The notes beneath the pieces were generated by a model. It saw nothing but the letters and a program-made list of their open reading frames with translations, was not told where the DNA came from and did not search any database. This document shows positions 32,497-42,345 of a stretch of DNA of 64,000 nucleotides, one piece after another (position 1 is the stretch's first letter; each line of letters opens with the position of its first letter). This DNA comes from Azotobacter vinelandii (GTDB lineage Bacteria > Pseudomonadota > Gammaproteobacteria > Pseudomonadales > Pseudomonadaceae). The DNA is taken from assembly GCF_001571105.1 (NCBI RefSeq), contig NZ_BCTD01000006.1; one strand, written 5' to 3'. A program made the translations under genes and the position numbers.

Positions 32497-33048
32497 TCAA
32501 CCACAGTTGCAGGCATGGCCTCCCACCAGAATCCTGTTCAGATCGGTCTTTCTGGGTAATGGCTCATCGGTCGGTTTGTTGTCGATCCGCTTCAGGCGCT
32601 CTATGTAAGCCTCCGGCAATCCTTGCGCCGTCGCACCGGCGACGATGTAGTCCAGGTAGCCGCTGCTGGGCTGGGTGGTTTCCCCCAAGCTGGACTTTTT
32701 ATAGGTGAATACCGAATGGCTCCGGCCGTCTTCGCCGATCACCTCCACCGGGAACTGGAAATAGGGTCCGGTGCCGTCCAGGCGCGCGCCCTGGCAAGCA
32801 TCCAGATAATCCGCATCGTTGTAGGTCACTTCGTAGATCAACCCGTATAGCCGATCGCCGGGGGACTCCACGATGCTTTCCAGACCACCGTCCCAGCGGT
32901 CGGCATATCCGAAAAAGGCCAGGGCGTGGTCGGGCAAATGAGCCACCATGAACACTTGCGGTTCGTCGCAGCGGGCCGCGATGTGTTCCGGGTTCATGTC
33001 CACGCCGTAGGCGAAATAGAGCAGATGGTTGTCTTGGGAAACGCTCAT
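32497..33048 (-). CDS. anfR: AnfR, gamma-glutamylcyclotransferase-fold protein of the Fe-only nitrogenase operon
   Basis: A 183-aa cytoplasmic protein with the GGCT/AIG2-like N-terminal motif LLYFAYGVDMNPEHIAARCD (nucleotide-like loop YGxxM), HALAFFGYADRWDGGLESIV and LYGLIYEVTYNDADYLDACQ, and Cys-containing C-terminus (GGHACNCG). It is the last gene of anfHDGKOR. AnfR is reported to be needed for a working Fe-only nitrogenase but its reaction is unknown. It follows anfO by 48 bp with an AGGAG-like ribosome site (ACAGGAGTCTTTCC). No separate promoter is seen. Confidence 0.9.
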   Translation of the reverse strand: MSVSQDNHLLYFAYGVDMNPEHIAARCDEPQVFMVAHLPDHALAFFGYADRWDGGLESIVESPGDRLYGLIYEVTYNDADYLDACQGARLDGTGPYFQFPVEVIGEDGRSHSVFTYKKSSLGETTQPSSGYLDYIVAGATAQGLPEAYIERLKRIDNKPTDEPLPRKTDLNRILVGGHACNCG

Positions 33049-33096
33049 GGAAAGACTCCTGTCCGTCGTTGAAAGGATGGATCGCGGGATGGGATT

Positions 33097-33834
33097 TCAG
33101 CCGGCCGGCGCGGCCTCCGGCCCAGGCAGAACACGCAGCTTCAGGCCCTTTTTCGGGCCGGCGAGCTCCTCGGACTCGGCCCTGAGGTTGAGTTCGTCGA
33201 GCTTGTGGGAAAACCAGCGCGGGACGTGATCGCAGAGGATCTCGAACTCGCGGAAGACGGTGTTTTCCAGAAAGGGGATCAGTACCTGGCGGGAATTGAG
33301 CTCCTTGTTGCCCTTGAGCGCGGCCTCCAGGTCGAGGCGGTAACGGCCTTCGCCCAGGCATTCCGGCTGCGGGATGGATTCGGGCTCCGGGGCGCCGGCC
33401 GCGGAACGCCGTTTCCCGCCGCCGCCTCCGCCCGCGCAGCCGCCGGCGGACGCCTGCGCCGCGGCCTTCTCGGCCTCGGCGGCGGCCAGGGCCTCCCTGA
33501 GCGCCAGATCCAGCTCGTTGCGGGCCACGTTGTCCAGTTGTTCGTGCAGGGAGCCCTGCGACTTCCAGGTCCGGAAGCCCATTTCTTCCTGCAGGAGGGA
33601 ATACAGCAGGCCGCGCACCTCGGCGGACAGCAGGGTCTTGCAGTCCTCCAGATGGACCACGGCCTCGCGCAGGGCCTGCTTCACCTCGGGAATGTTCATC
33701 TCCGCCGTGATTTCGAGCGGAACCTGCCTTTTCAAAATCCAGTGTTCGTCGTCTTTTTCGTAGAGCTGGAACCTGCCGGCCGTGTAGAGACCGGCCATGT
33801 CTCCATGCCGATCGAGATAAGCCGCGATTTTCAT
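33097..33834 (-). CDS. anfO: AnfO, Fe-only nitrogenase accessory protein
   Basis: The 245-aa protein starts at 33834 (MKIAAYLDRHGDMAGLYTAG), the known AnfO beginning; the longer frame to 33978 overlaps the anfK end region and lacks a ribosome site. The N-terminal half (about 1-130) resembles the AnfO family. A low-complexity Ala/Gly spacer (about 145-170, including GGGGGGKRRS) separates it from a C-terminal region (LEAALKGNKELNSRQVLIPF, FREFEILCDHVPRWFSHKLD). AnfO is required for diazotrophic growth with the Fe-only enzyme and may act in FeFe-cofactor handling (inference). It lies 164 bp after anfK. Confidence 0.9.
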   Translation of the reverse strand: MKIAAYLDRHGDMAGLYTAGRFQLYEKDDEHWILKRQVPLEITAEMNIPEVKQALREAVVHLEDCKTLLSAEVRGLLYSLLQEEMGFRTWKSQGSLHEQLDNVARNELDLALREALAAAEAEKAAAQASAGGCAGGGGGGKRRSAAGAPEPESIPQPECLGEGRYRLDLEAALKGNKELNSRQVLIPFLENTVFREFEILCDHVPRWFSHKLDELNLRAESEELAGPKKGLKLRVLPGPEAAPAG

Positions 33835-33998
33835 AGGGGCCTCTTCGAGTCCAGCCTGTCCGCGCCGTCGGAAAAAACGTGCATCCACCGTCCGACCCGG
33901 CAAGCGGATGCACCAGATACAGCGGCACAGGGATCGGCGAGAAGGACAGCGATGCAGCCCGCTGCCCTCTCGCGCCAACTACAAGGATTGGATGGTCC

Positions 33999-35387
33999 TT
34001 ACCAGACGTTGAGGACCCATTCCTTGTTCTTCTTGTGTTCCATATCGGCGAACAGGGTGTTGGCCATCTGCTCGGCCAGCCAGATGGCACCGCCATAGCC
34101 CACCGTGGGATAGCGGAACAGGCCGGCGCGGTCGTAGGTCGGGAAACCCACGCGCAGCATCGGGATGTTGTAGTCGATGGAGATGAAACGGCCCTTGGAG
34201 TGACCGAGGATCAGATCCAGTTCCAGACCCTCGTTCTTGATGCGGTTTTCCAGTTCCCAGAAATCCGCATTGGTGACGATTTCCATGCCGTAATCGACGT
34301 TTTCCTGAAGCGCCTTGATGCGCGGATCGTCCACGTACTTGGAGTTGTCGTCGCCCAGCAGCAGCAAGACGGGCTTCATCTCCAGATCCAGGCAGAATTC
34401 GGCCAGGCCGATCACCAGATCCGGCGCCCCATAGATGGCCACACGCTTTTCGGCCAGAAACATGTGGGTCAGGTCGGCCAGGGCATCAATGGCCACCCCG
34501 CGCTCATGGGCCAGCGACTGGGGAATCGGCTTGCCCGTCGCCTTCTTCAGGTTCTGCAGGAAGATGTCGGTATTGCGGATGCCGATCGGGGTCGGGCCGA
34601 TGATCGCCGGGATCTCGAATTTCTTCTGCAGATACTCGGCGGCCTTGGTGCCCTCGTAGCGGTTCAGGGCGAAGGTCGCCCGGGCATTGCCGGTGTCGAT
34701 CAGATCCTCGATGGTGGTATTGCCGTGGGAAACGGCACTGCCATCCGGCAGGATCGGCGAGTCGAAGCTTTCGATCTCGAACAGCACGTTGGCTTCGATG
34801 TCCATTTCCCCGAGCAGGTGCTTCAGCTCCTTGACATCCCCCGGGTTGACCCAGCCGGTGAGCAGATTGATCTTGTCGTTGGGCGCTTCGCGCTTGGCGA
34901 AATGCCTGACCACATCCCGAACGGCCACGTCGTAGCCGCTGATCATGCTGCCCACGAAGCTCGGCGTGTGCATGGCGATCAGATGGACTTCCCGGTCCGG
35001 GAACTTCTCTTTCAGCAGCCCTTCGTTGAGCTTCTTGATCACCCCGTCCACGTCGTCGCCGATGATCTCGGTGGAGCAGGTGGTGATGATGGGCACCACC
35101 TTCACGTCGGGATAGCGGCTGAGCAGCACGTCGACCGCTTCCTCGACCCGGCCGCAGGCACCGAACACGGCGCCGTCCTCGTGCAGGGAGGAAGAGGCCA
35201 GCTCGAAACTTTCCTTGTAGTGCTGGGAAAAGATCAGGCGGACGAACATCACGCAGCCTTGGCCGCCATGCACGATACCGATGCAATCCTTGATACCGAT
35301 ACTGACGAACTGGGCACCGGCCGGTTGACAGGTAAAGATGGGGTTGATAGTGCCAACCCGCCCTTTTTCCTTGACTTCGCAAGTCAT
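33999..35387 (-). CDS. anfK: Fe-only nitrogenase beta subunit AnfK
   Basis: A 462-aa subunit which, with AnfD, holds the P-cluster. Its length is the short form typical of AnfK/VnfK (no N-terminal extension as in NifK). Cys ligands are visible at C20 (NPIFTCQPAGAQF), C45 (VHGGQGCVMFVR) and C104 (IITTCSTEIIGDD). Later motifs include HTPSFVGSMISGYDVAVRD, LTGWVNPGDVKELKHLLGE and FPTYDRAGLFRYPTVGYGG. It begins 12 bp after anfG in the anfHDGKOR order. AnfDGK hexamer reduces N2 with electrons from AnfH. Confidence 0.97.
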   Translation of the reverse strand: MTCEVKEKGRVGTINPIFTCQPAGAQFVSIGIKDCIGIVHGGQGCVMFVRLIFSQHYKESFELASSSLHEDGAVFGACGRVEEAVDVLLSRYPDVKVVPIITTCSTEIIGDDVDGVIKKLNEGLLKEKFPDREVHLIAMHTPSFVGSMISGYDVAVRDVVRHFAKREAPNDKINLLTGWVNPGDVKELKHLLGEMDIEANVLFEIESFDSPILPDGSAVSHGNTTIEDLIDTGNARATFALNRYEGTKAAEYLQKKFEIPAIIGPTPIGIRNTDIFLQNLKKATGKPIPQSLAHERGVAIDALADLTHMFLAEKRVAIYGAPDLVIGLAEFCLDLEMKPVLLLLGDDNSKYVDDPRIKALQENVDYGMEIVTNADFWELENRIKNEGLELDLILGHSKGRFISIDYNIPMLRVGFPTYDRAGLFRYPTVGYGGAIWLAEQMANTLFADMEHKKNKEWVLNVW

Positions 35388-35399
35388 GTCGAACCCCTC

Positions 35400-35798
35400 T
35401 TAATAGTGTTTGTCGCTCAACTCTTCGTTGAGCGAGCCGGTGATGGTCAGATAATCCATGCGGTCTTTCAGTCCTTGCATCAAGGAGCCGATTTCTTCCT
35501 TGGACATGCTATTGATCCAGGGATAGTGCTCCCGATAGTCGTCGGCCAGACAAACCGCATCGACCCAGTAGCAACGATCATGGGATGTGCTCAGATCCAC
35601 TGGCTCACCGCACAGCAGTTCCTTGGTTTTCTTCAGGATTTCGGCGTTCTGGCGTTCCCGGTCCCAGGAGCGGGAATGGAACTGCCAGAGGCAGTTTTTC
35701 ATGATGTAGTCGGTCAGCTCGTCGATCCGTGCATCCATCGGATGCACGGGAGCTTCGACCTTCTGTTTGACCACAGCAGCGGCGGAAGCGGTACTCAT
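35400..35798 (-). CDS. anfG: Fe-only nitrogenase delta (gamma) subunit AnfG
   Basis: A 132-aa small subunit found only in alternative (V and Fe) nitrogenases. Motifs include DARIDELTDYIMKNCLWQFH, RSWDRERQNAEILKKTKELL and VCLADDYREHYPWINSMSKE. It binds the AnfD subunit and is needed for full activity and cofactor insertion. It lies between anfD (12 bp upstream) and anfK (12 bp downstream) with a GGAGATAACCTG ribosome site; this tight spacing implies equal expression. Confidence 0.96.
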   Translation of the reverse strand: MSTASAAAVVKQKVEAPVHPMDARIDELTDYIMKNCLWQFHSRSWDRERQNAEILKKTKELLCGEPVDLSTSHDRCYWVDAVCLADDYREHYPWINSMSKEEIGSLMQGLKDRMDYLTITGSLNEELSDKHY

Positions 35799-35810
35799 CA
35801 GGTTATCTCC

Positions 35811-37379
<1,569 letters not shown>

Positions 37380-37404
37380 TTAGAGTGATAAATGGAATCT
37401 GCGA

Positions 37405-38232
37405 TCAGTCGGCAATACCGTACTTGACGACCATGTCTTCCAGTTGGTCCATGGTCAGCGGTTTGGGAATGACGAATTCATCGTTCTCAATGATCTTGCG
37501 GGCCAGCTCGCCGTACTCCTTGGCCTGGTTTTCCTCTGGAGCGAACTCGGTCACGGTCTTCTTGTTGAACTCGGCCTTCTGCACGATATTGTCGCGCGGA
37601 ACGAAGTGGATCATCTTGGTACCGATGGCCGCGGTGAACTCTTCCAGGAACTCGCGCTCGCCATCCACCTTACGGCTGTTGCAAATGATGCCGCCCAGGC
37701 GCACGCCACTTTGTTTGGCGTATTTCACCAGGCCCTTGCAGATGTTGTTGGCCGCATAAATGGCCATCATCTCCCCGGAAGCCACGATGTAGACTTCCTG
37801 GGCCTTGCCGTCGCGGATCGGCATGGCGAAACCGCCGCACACGACGTCGCCCAGTACGTCGAAGAACACGAAATCCAGGTCATCGGTATAGGCGCCGTTT
37901 TCTTCCATCAGGTCGATGGCGGTGATCACGCCGCGGCCAGCGCAACCAACGCCCGGCTCGGGGCCGCCGGACTCCACGCACTGGATGTCCAGAAAGCCTT
38001 TTTTGATCACGTCGTCGTTGGTGATCTTTTCGGCGCCCTTGTCGCGCAGCATGTCCATCAGGGTTTCCTGAGGTTTGCCGCCGAGAATCAGGCGGGTGGA
38101 GTCCGCCTTGGGGTCGCAGCCGTGGATGAAGACTTTCTTGTCGTGGAAATAGGCCAGCGCTGCGGCAGTATTCTGGGTAGTGGTGGATTTGCCGATACCG
38201 CCTTTTCCGTAAATGGCTACTTTACGAGTCAT
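37405..38232 (-). CDS. anfH: Fe-only nitrogenase reductase (iron protein) AnfH
   Basis: A 275-aa homodimeric ATPase that passes electrons from a bridging [4Fe-4S] cluster to AnfDGK. The start at 38232 (MTRKVAIYGKGGIGKSTTTQ) is the conserved one; P-loop GKGGIGKST is at 9-17, cluster ligands are C97 (GVGCAGRGV) and C132 (VVCGGFAMP), and R100 is the potential ADP-ribosylation site. Switch regions DPKADSTR and DVLGDVVCGG are present. It is the first gene of the operon, preceded by a sigma-54 promoter at 38367-38383 giving a leader of roughly 120 nt. Expression is expected only without Mo and V, through AnfA. Confidence 0.97.
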   Translation of the reverse strand: MTRKVAIYGKGGIGKSTTTQNTAAALAYFHDKKVFIHGCDPKADSTRLILGGKPQETLMDMLRDKGAEKITNDDVIKKGFLDIQCVESGGPEPGVGCAGRGVITAIDLMEENGAYTDDLDFVFFDVLGDVVCGGFAMPIRDGKAQEVYIVASGEMMAIYAANNICKGLVKYAKQSGVRLGGIICNSRKVDGEREFLEEFTAAIGTKMIHFVPRDNIVQKAEFNKKTVTEFAPEENQAKEYGELARKIIENDEFVIPKPLTMDQLEDMVVKYGIAD

Positions 38233-38366
38233 AACAAAAAACCTCTCTATCAATAACTTGCCAAGAACAAAGACACAAAAAATCAACGACAACGAAATGC
38301 GCCAGAGGAGTCGTTCGAACCGAGATCGCGTCAACACAGAATACTTTCGAGGTGACGTCGTATATA

Positions 38367-38383
38367 AAGCAATGCATGTGCCA
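38367..38383 (-). promoter_or_regulatory. Sigma-54 promoter of anfHDGKOR
   Basis: The minus strand reads TGGCACATGCATTGCTT, a near-perfect -24/-12 element (TGGCAC-N5-TTGC, GG-N10-GC). It lies 135-151 bp upstream of anfH. The activator should be AnfA, encoded upstream on the same strand. Confidence 0.85.
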
Positions 38384-38459
38384 GTTTACCGGCCGCGCCA
38401 CCAAACAAGTCGCGACAGGTTGTCCGGCAGCGACCACCCTATTCAATCAATTGAAAATA

Positions 38460-38474
38460 CTGGAAATTTTCCAG
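38460..38474 (-). promoter_or_regulatory. Palindrome in the AnfA enhancer region
   Basis: CTGGAAATTTTCCAG is a perfect 15-bp palindrome (centre T) about 92 bp upstream of the centre of the anfH sigma-54 promoter, where an enhancer-binding site would be expected. Whether AnfA binds it is not known from the sequence. The rest of the 683-bp anfA-anfH gap (38233-38915) has no credible gene; it is more AT-rich than the surroundings. Confidence 0.35.
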
Positions 38475-38915
38475 CAACCAGGAGAGCAGGTATTCGTCAT
38501 GGTCCGGCCCGATGCGGAAACAGCTCGGCAAGTCACTCCGCAGCCCCTGCTCCAAGAACGAAGAATTTACCGACCCAGCCATTTCCCCGAACTTCCATTC
38601 GGGCCAGGTATATTTGGAAAAGTGAAAAATCGAGTGTTCTTAAAAGAGCTTCGTACCCGGCCGCACCAAAACTCGCACACTACGACCAAGTACACAGAAC
38701 CGATATGAACATCCAACTCGAAGTTGAAAAAAGGCAATGGAAAACGGCCATACTTGCGTTAACTGCCGCAACAGGCCGAGCCGATCATGAGGTTTTCATA
38801 TACGGGAGGTGGATCATGAAGGCGAGTCGGCTCGAGCGCGAACCGCCTCGGGAGATCAGATCCGGATTGGCAGGGGAACAAAATACGGAGAGGAAAACCA
38901 GCGTTCGGAGATCAT

Positions 38916-40529
38916 TCACTCATCGGTATCATGCGTACCGCGAAAACTTTTATAACTGATGCCATAACGCTCCATCCGTACGCCAAGCATGCGCCGCGTC
39001 AAACCCAGCTCCTTGGCCGCCTCCCCTATGTGACCGCTGGAGTTTTTCAAGGCCTCCACAATCATCTCGCACTCGACAGCCTTTATCTTTTCCTCCAGGG
39101 TGAGCCCGAAGGCCGTACCGCTCTCTTTGGAGGTCTGCAGGGAGGGGGGCAGATTGTAGCTATGGATCACATCGTCATCGGACAGAATGACCGCACGCTC
39201 CATGACGTTTTCCAGTTCGCGGACATTGCCCGGCCAGTGATAGCTCATCAACATGTTGAGCGCCGGCGTGGAGATGCGCTTGACGTTCTTGCCGTTCTCC
39301 CTGGAAAAGGCGCTGACAAAGTGATCTGCCAGGGCGATGACGTCGCTGCCCCGCTCACGTAACGGCGGGACGGTAATGGGAAAGACATTGAGGCGGTAAT
39401 ACAGGTCTTCACGAAAAGTGCCCTGCTCCACCATTTCCACCAGGTTGCGGTTGGTCGCCGCGATGATGCGCACATCCACCTTGACCGGCTTGCTGCCCCC
39501 TACCCGCTCGAAGGTACGGTTCTGCAGCACCCGCAGCAGCTTGGCCTGGACCGTCGGGCTCAGTTCGCCGACCTCGTCCAGGAAGATGGTGCCGCCATCG
39601 GCCTGCTCGAAACAGCCCTTGTGCATGGTCAAGGCTCCGGTAAAGGAGCCCTTTTCATGGCCGAAGAGTTCGCTTTCCGCCAGATTCTCCGGCAGCGCCG
39701 CGCAGTTGGAGGTGACGAGAGCAGCCTCGGCATTGGGGCTGTTGTAGTGGATGGCGTTGGCCACCAGTTCCTTGCCGACTCCGCTTTCCCCCAGGATCAG
39801 CACCGTGGCCTTGGTGGAGGCCACCTTGTGAATCAGTTCGTACACCTCCTGCATGGGCTTGGAATTGCCGATGATGTTGGAAGGCTTGAAACGCTCCTTC
39901 AACGCATGCTTCAGGCGACGGTTTTCGTTTTCCAGACGCACCCTTTCGATGTTCTCGATCAGGTACAACTCGACCAGGGGAGCGATCATGGTGGCGATCA
40001 TGGTCAGCAGTTCGACATCCTGCTTGAGCAGGCGCGGATTCATGTAAACCCGCTCCGCAGCGATGGTGCCCAGCACTTTCTGGGCACGCATGATGGGCAC
40101 ACAGAAAAACGCTGCCTTGGCCTTGCCGTTGCGGGATACCCGGGTGCGCCCCAGAAAGTCCGGATGCTCCTGCAAACGCCGGGCGACAATGGCCTTGCCC
40201 GTTTCCACCACCTTGCCGGTGATGCCCTCGCCGACAGCGTAGATGCCGCGTTTCTTCTCCTCTTCCGTCAAGCCGAAGCTGTCGTGGATGAAGATGGTTT
40301 CGGCACGCATGTCGTAGAGCGTGACGATGCCGCGCTGCATCTTCAGGTGCTGCTGCATGACGCCCAGAACGATGGACAGGGCATCGGCCAGATCGGCATT
40401 GCCGGTAATGATCTGGCTGATCTTGTACAGGATGGGGAGCATCTTCACCCGGCACTCGCCGGTGAAGCAGTGGCTGAACTCCTCGACGAAGTAATCCGTG
40501 TCGAACTCGAAGGTTGCCTGATCGCTCAT
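38916..40529 (-). CDS. anfA: AnfA, sigma-54-dependent activator of the Fe-only nitrogenase genes
   Basis: A 537-aa bacterial enhancer-binding protein. The N-terminal region has a Cys pair (HCFTGECRVKMLPILYKIS, C21 and C26) thought to bind an Fe-S cluster, followed by a GAF domain (about 35-195). The AAA+ domain (about 215-440) has Walker A LGESGVGKELVANA, the sigma-54 contact loop EKGSFTGALTM (GSFTGA instead of the usual GAFTGA), Walker B GGTIFLDEVGELS and RLNVFPITVPPLRER. The C-terminal Fis-type HTH (about 490-525) is GHIGEAAKELGLTRRMLGVR. It is transcribed toward anfH from its own sigma-54-like promoter and diverges from anfU-anf3. Confidence 0.96.
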   Translation of the reverse strand: MSDQATFEFDTDYFVEEFSHCFTGECRVKMLPILYKISQIITGNADLADALSIVLGVMQQHLKMQRGIVTLYDMRAETIFIHDSFGLTEEEKKRGIYAVGEGITGKVVETGKAIVARRLQEHPDFLGRTRVSRNGKAKAAFFCVPIMRAQKVLGTIAAERVYMNPRLLKQDVELLTMIATMIAPLVELYLIENIERVRLENENRRLKHALKERFKPSNIIGNSKPMQEVYELIHKVASTKATVLILGESGVGKELVANAIHYNSPNAEAALVTSNCAALPENLAESELFGHEKGSFTGALTMHKGCFEQADGGTIFLDEVGELSPTVQAKLLRVLQNRTFERVGGSKPVKVDVRIIAATNRNLVEMVEQGTFREDLYYRLNVFPITVPPLRERGSDVIALADHFVSAFSRENGKNVKRISTPALNMLMSYHWPGNVRELENVMERAVILSDDDVIHSYNLPPSLQTSKESGTAFGLTLEEKIKAVECEMIVEALKNSSGHIGEAAKELGLTRRMLGVRMERYGISYKSFRGTHDTDE

Positions 40530-40565
40530 GCCAATCCGCCTTGTTTATCCATTGGTCTCGAGTAA

Positions 40566-40582
40566 GAGCAATTTTAGGGCCA
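40566..40582 (-). promoter_or_regulatory. Sigma-54-like promoter upstream of anfA
   Basis: The minus strand TGGCCCTAAAATTGCTC keeps GG-N10-GC spacing and TTGC at -12; -24 is TGGCCC rather than TGGCAC. It lies 37-53 bp upstream of the anfA ATG. It implies that another activator (or AnfA itself) drives anfA; this needs transcript mapping. Confidence 0.55.
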
Positions 40583-40786
40583 GCCCGCCTTATCGATATA
40601 TATGTCTATATAACGCTATCCCGAGGACAGGCGGCAAGCCAACGGCGCGAGGCGCTTTCCAGAAGGTGCGACGACGGTGAATACGAGCCCACGGCAATTT
40701 ACCGTTAGGTAAAAAACCTCGTCCCGCGGAGCCGCTCCGAATCAAATCCATCCCTCTTCAATGGCGAATGGCGGGCGCATCCGGCG

Positions 40787-40802
40787 CGGCATGCTTATTG
40801 CC
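40787..40802 (+). promoter_or_regulatory. Sigma-54-like promoter of anfU-anf3
   Basis: CGGCATGCTTATTGCC has exact GG-N10-GC spacing with TTGC at -12; the first base departs from the consensus TGGCAC-N5-TTGC. It lies about 100 bp upstream of the anfU start. With the anfA element it makes a back-to-back pair about 220 bp apart, so a shared enhancer region in 40583-40786 is likely. Confidence 0.55.
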
Positions 40803-40904
40803 AACCCTCCTGAGCGATGGCTCACGCAAAGCCAGCATTCCATCGGGAACCGCGCTGTTCCCGGCCTGCGGGCCGGACAGCCTTCTTTCTGCTCAGGAGT
40901 TGCC

Positions 40905-41195
40905 ATGAACACCCAGCCCGACCTCGAACGCTCCGCCGCAAAGCCTCTGACGGAAGAGCAACGCAGCAGCATCATCACCGAAACCATCGAGCGGCTGCGC
41001 CCCGGCCTCCAGGCCGACGGCGGCGACATGGAGATCGTCTCCATCGACGGCTACAAGGTGCGTTTGCGCCTGAAAGGCATGTGCGCCGGCTGTACCGCCT
41101 CGGGAGAAACCCTGGGCGGCATCCGTCGGCAACTGATGCTGGCCCTGGGTGAAAACGAACCCATCCTGGTACTGCCCGAACTGCCGCCGCTCTGA
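40905..41195 (+). CDS. anfU: NifU C-terminal-domain (Nfu-type) Fe-S scaffold protein, AnfU
   Basis: A 96-aa protein, essentially one NifU C-terminal domain. Motifs are RLRPGLQADGGDMEIVSIDG and the cluster-binding CxxC in LRLKGMCAGCTASGETLGGI (C60, C63). The start at 40905 (MNTQPDLERS) has a CAGGAG ribosome site. Such proteins carry [4Fe-4S] or [2Fe-2S] clusters to apo-targets; the place beside anf3 and divergent to anfA suggests cluster delivery to Anf proteins or cofactor. Likely co-transcribed with anf3 39 bp downstream. The symbol follows my memory of the A. vinelandii naming. Confidence 0.85.
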   Translation: MNTQPDLERSAAKPLTEEQRSSIITETIERLRPGLQADGGDMEIVSIDGYKVRLRLKGMCAGCTASGETLGGIRRQLMLALGENEPILVLPELPPL

Positions 41196-41234
41196 AGTAC
41201 CGACAGACAACGACGAATCGAGGAACGAATTCCC

Positions 41235-41906
41235 ATGACGAACCGGACGGACGACGAATACCCCGAAGCGCCCAGCGATCGTACCCATGTCAAGCGCTAC
41301 CACTGGCTGGCCCGCTACGACCAGGAAACCGTCAAGGCCATTCTGGACGCGACGCCCCTGGCCCACGTGGGCTGCATGATGAACGGGGTTCCCTTCGTGA
41401 CCCCCACTTTCTTCTGGCGCGAGGGGGACCAAGTGTACTGGCACGGCTCCAGCGCCGGCCGCCTGTTCAAGGCCCTGGAGCACCAGGACATCTGCCTGAC
41501 GGTCTCCCTGCTGGATGGCCTGGTGATCGCCCGCTCCGCCTATAACTTCAACTGCAATTTCCGCTCGGTCATGCTGCTGGGACGCGCGGAACTGATCAGC
41601 GACGAGGCCGTCAAGGCGGAGAAGCTGCGAAACTTCGTCGATGGACTGATTCCAGGCGAGTGGGAGCGCCTGCGGCCCGTGCATGCCAAGGAAATCGAGG
41701 CGACGGCCGTGGCCTCCCTGTCCATTGCCGAGGCGTCCTGCAAGGTGCGCACCGGCCCGCCCCTCGACGACGAAGAGGACTATGCCTTCCCCTCCTGGGC
41801 CGGGGTGATCCCGATACGCTACCAGGTGCTGCCGCCCGAGCCTGACCCGCGCAACCTCCCGGACGTTCCCATGCCGGAAGACATATTGAAATTCCGCTTG
41901 GGCTGA
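41235..41906 (+). CDS. anf3: Anf3, FMN/FAD- and heme-binding oxidase of the Fe-only nitrogenase cluster
   Basis: A 223-aa protein with a PNPO-like split-barrel flavin domain. Visible segments are VKRYHWLARYDQETVKAILD, TPLAHVGCMMNGVPFVTPTF (barrel strand), YWHGSSAGRLFKALEHQDIC (flavin phosphate region as in NimA-type proteins) and PSWAGVIPIRYQVLPPEPDP. It corresponds to Anf3 of A. vinelandii, described as a heme- and FAD-containing low-potential terminal oxidase linked to the Fe-only enzyme; it may remove O2 locally. It follows anfU on the + strand. The start has an AGGAACGAATTCCC ribosome site. Confidence 0.85.
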   Translation: MTNRTDDEYPEAPSDRTHVKRYHWLARYDQETVKAILDATPLAHVGCMMNGVPFVTPTFFWREGDQVYWHGSSAGRLFKALEHQDICLTVSLLDGLVIARSAYNFNCNFRSVMLLGRAELISDEAVKAEKLRNFVDGLIPGEWERLRPVHAKEIEATAVASLSIAEASCKVRTGPPLDDEEDYAFPSWAGVIPIRYQVLPPEPDPRNLPDVPMPEDILKFRLG

Positions 41907-42230
41907 GACCTTGCGGCAGAGTCATCGGCGAGGCTCTGCCATGTTTCGTCATCGCACGGATGGCCGGCCCCGGAGCGGGCCACCCCTTCCCCCGCGGCCC
42001 TTGGCCATCCCGTGAAGAACCGACCGGGCGACAGGTCGATCGCCCGGAAGTGCGGGGCTTGGTGTTTTCCGCCATGCGCCGCTCGCGTCGCCGCGCCTGC
42101 GAAGCCCTCCGGCCCCATCGCCCGGCTTCGAATGGGCCGACCGGCCTCCATCCGCCGCCCTCCAGCCGTGCGCCCGGCCATGCGACGGAGGCGTCGGACG
42201 CGCCTTGCAAGCGGACGCGGCCCCGCGCAC

Positions 42231-42345
42231 CACGATCCCCAAATGCACGGTGACGCTGACCACGATCAAATGCGTGAACCATAAGGCCACTATGATGAGC
42301 GGCCAGGGCATAGGATCGAGAAAGCCATCGTACCTGTACACATGC
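42231..42345 (-). pseudogene. 5' fragment of a desaturase gene (desA paralogue)
   Basis: The minus strand encodes YRYDGFLDPMPWPLIIVALW then FTHLIVVSVTVHL, about 27 of 33 residues the same as the DesA N-terminus (WYDGFLDPTPWQLIVVTLLL), after which homology stops at the first His box. The start codon context is altered. It is the right-hand counterpart of the intact desA at 31881. The remaining 41907-42230 shows no gene. Confidence 0.75.

Noticed and set aside
38213..38959. A 248-codon + strand frame across the anfA-anfH gap
   Set aside because: It overlaps the anfH start and anfA end on the opposite strand, has no ribosome site and low-complexity composition; the gap is better explained as regulatory DNA.
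40583..40786. GTAC-N6-GTAC (VnfA-type) or TGT-N10-ACA (NifA-type) enhancer in the anfA-anfU gap
   Set aside because: No exact match to either pattern was found, so the activator for these promoters is left open.
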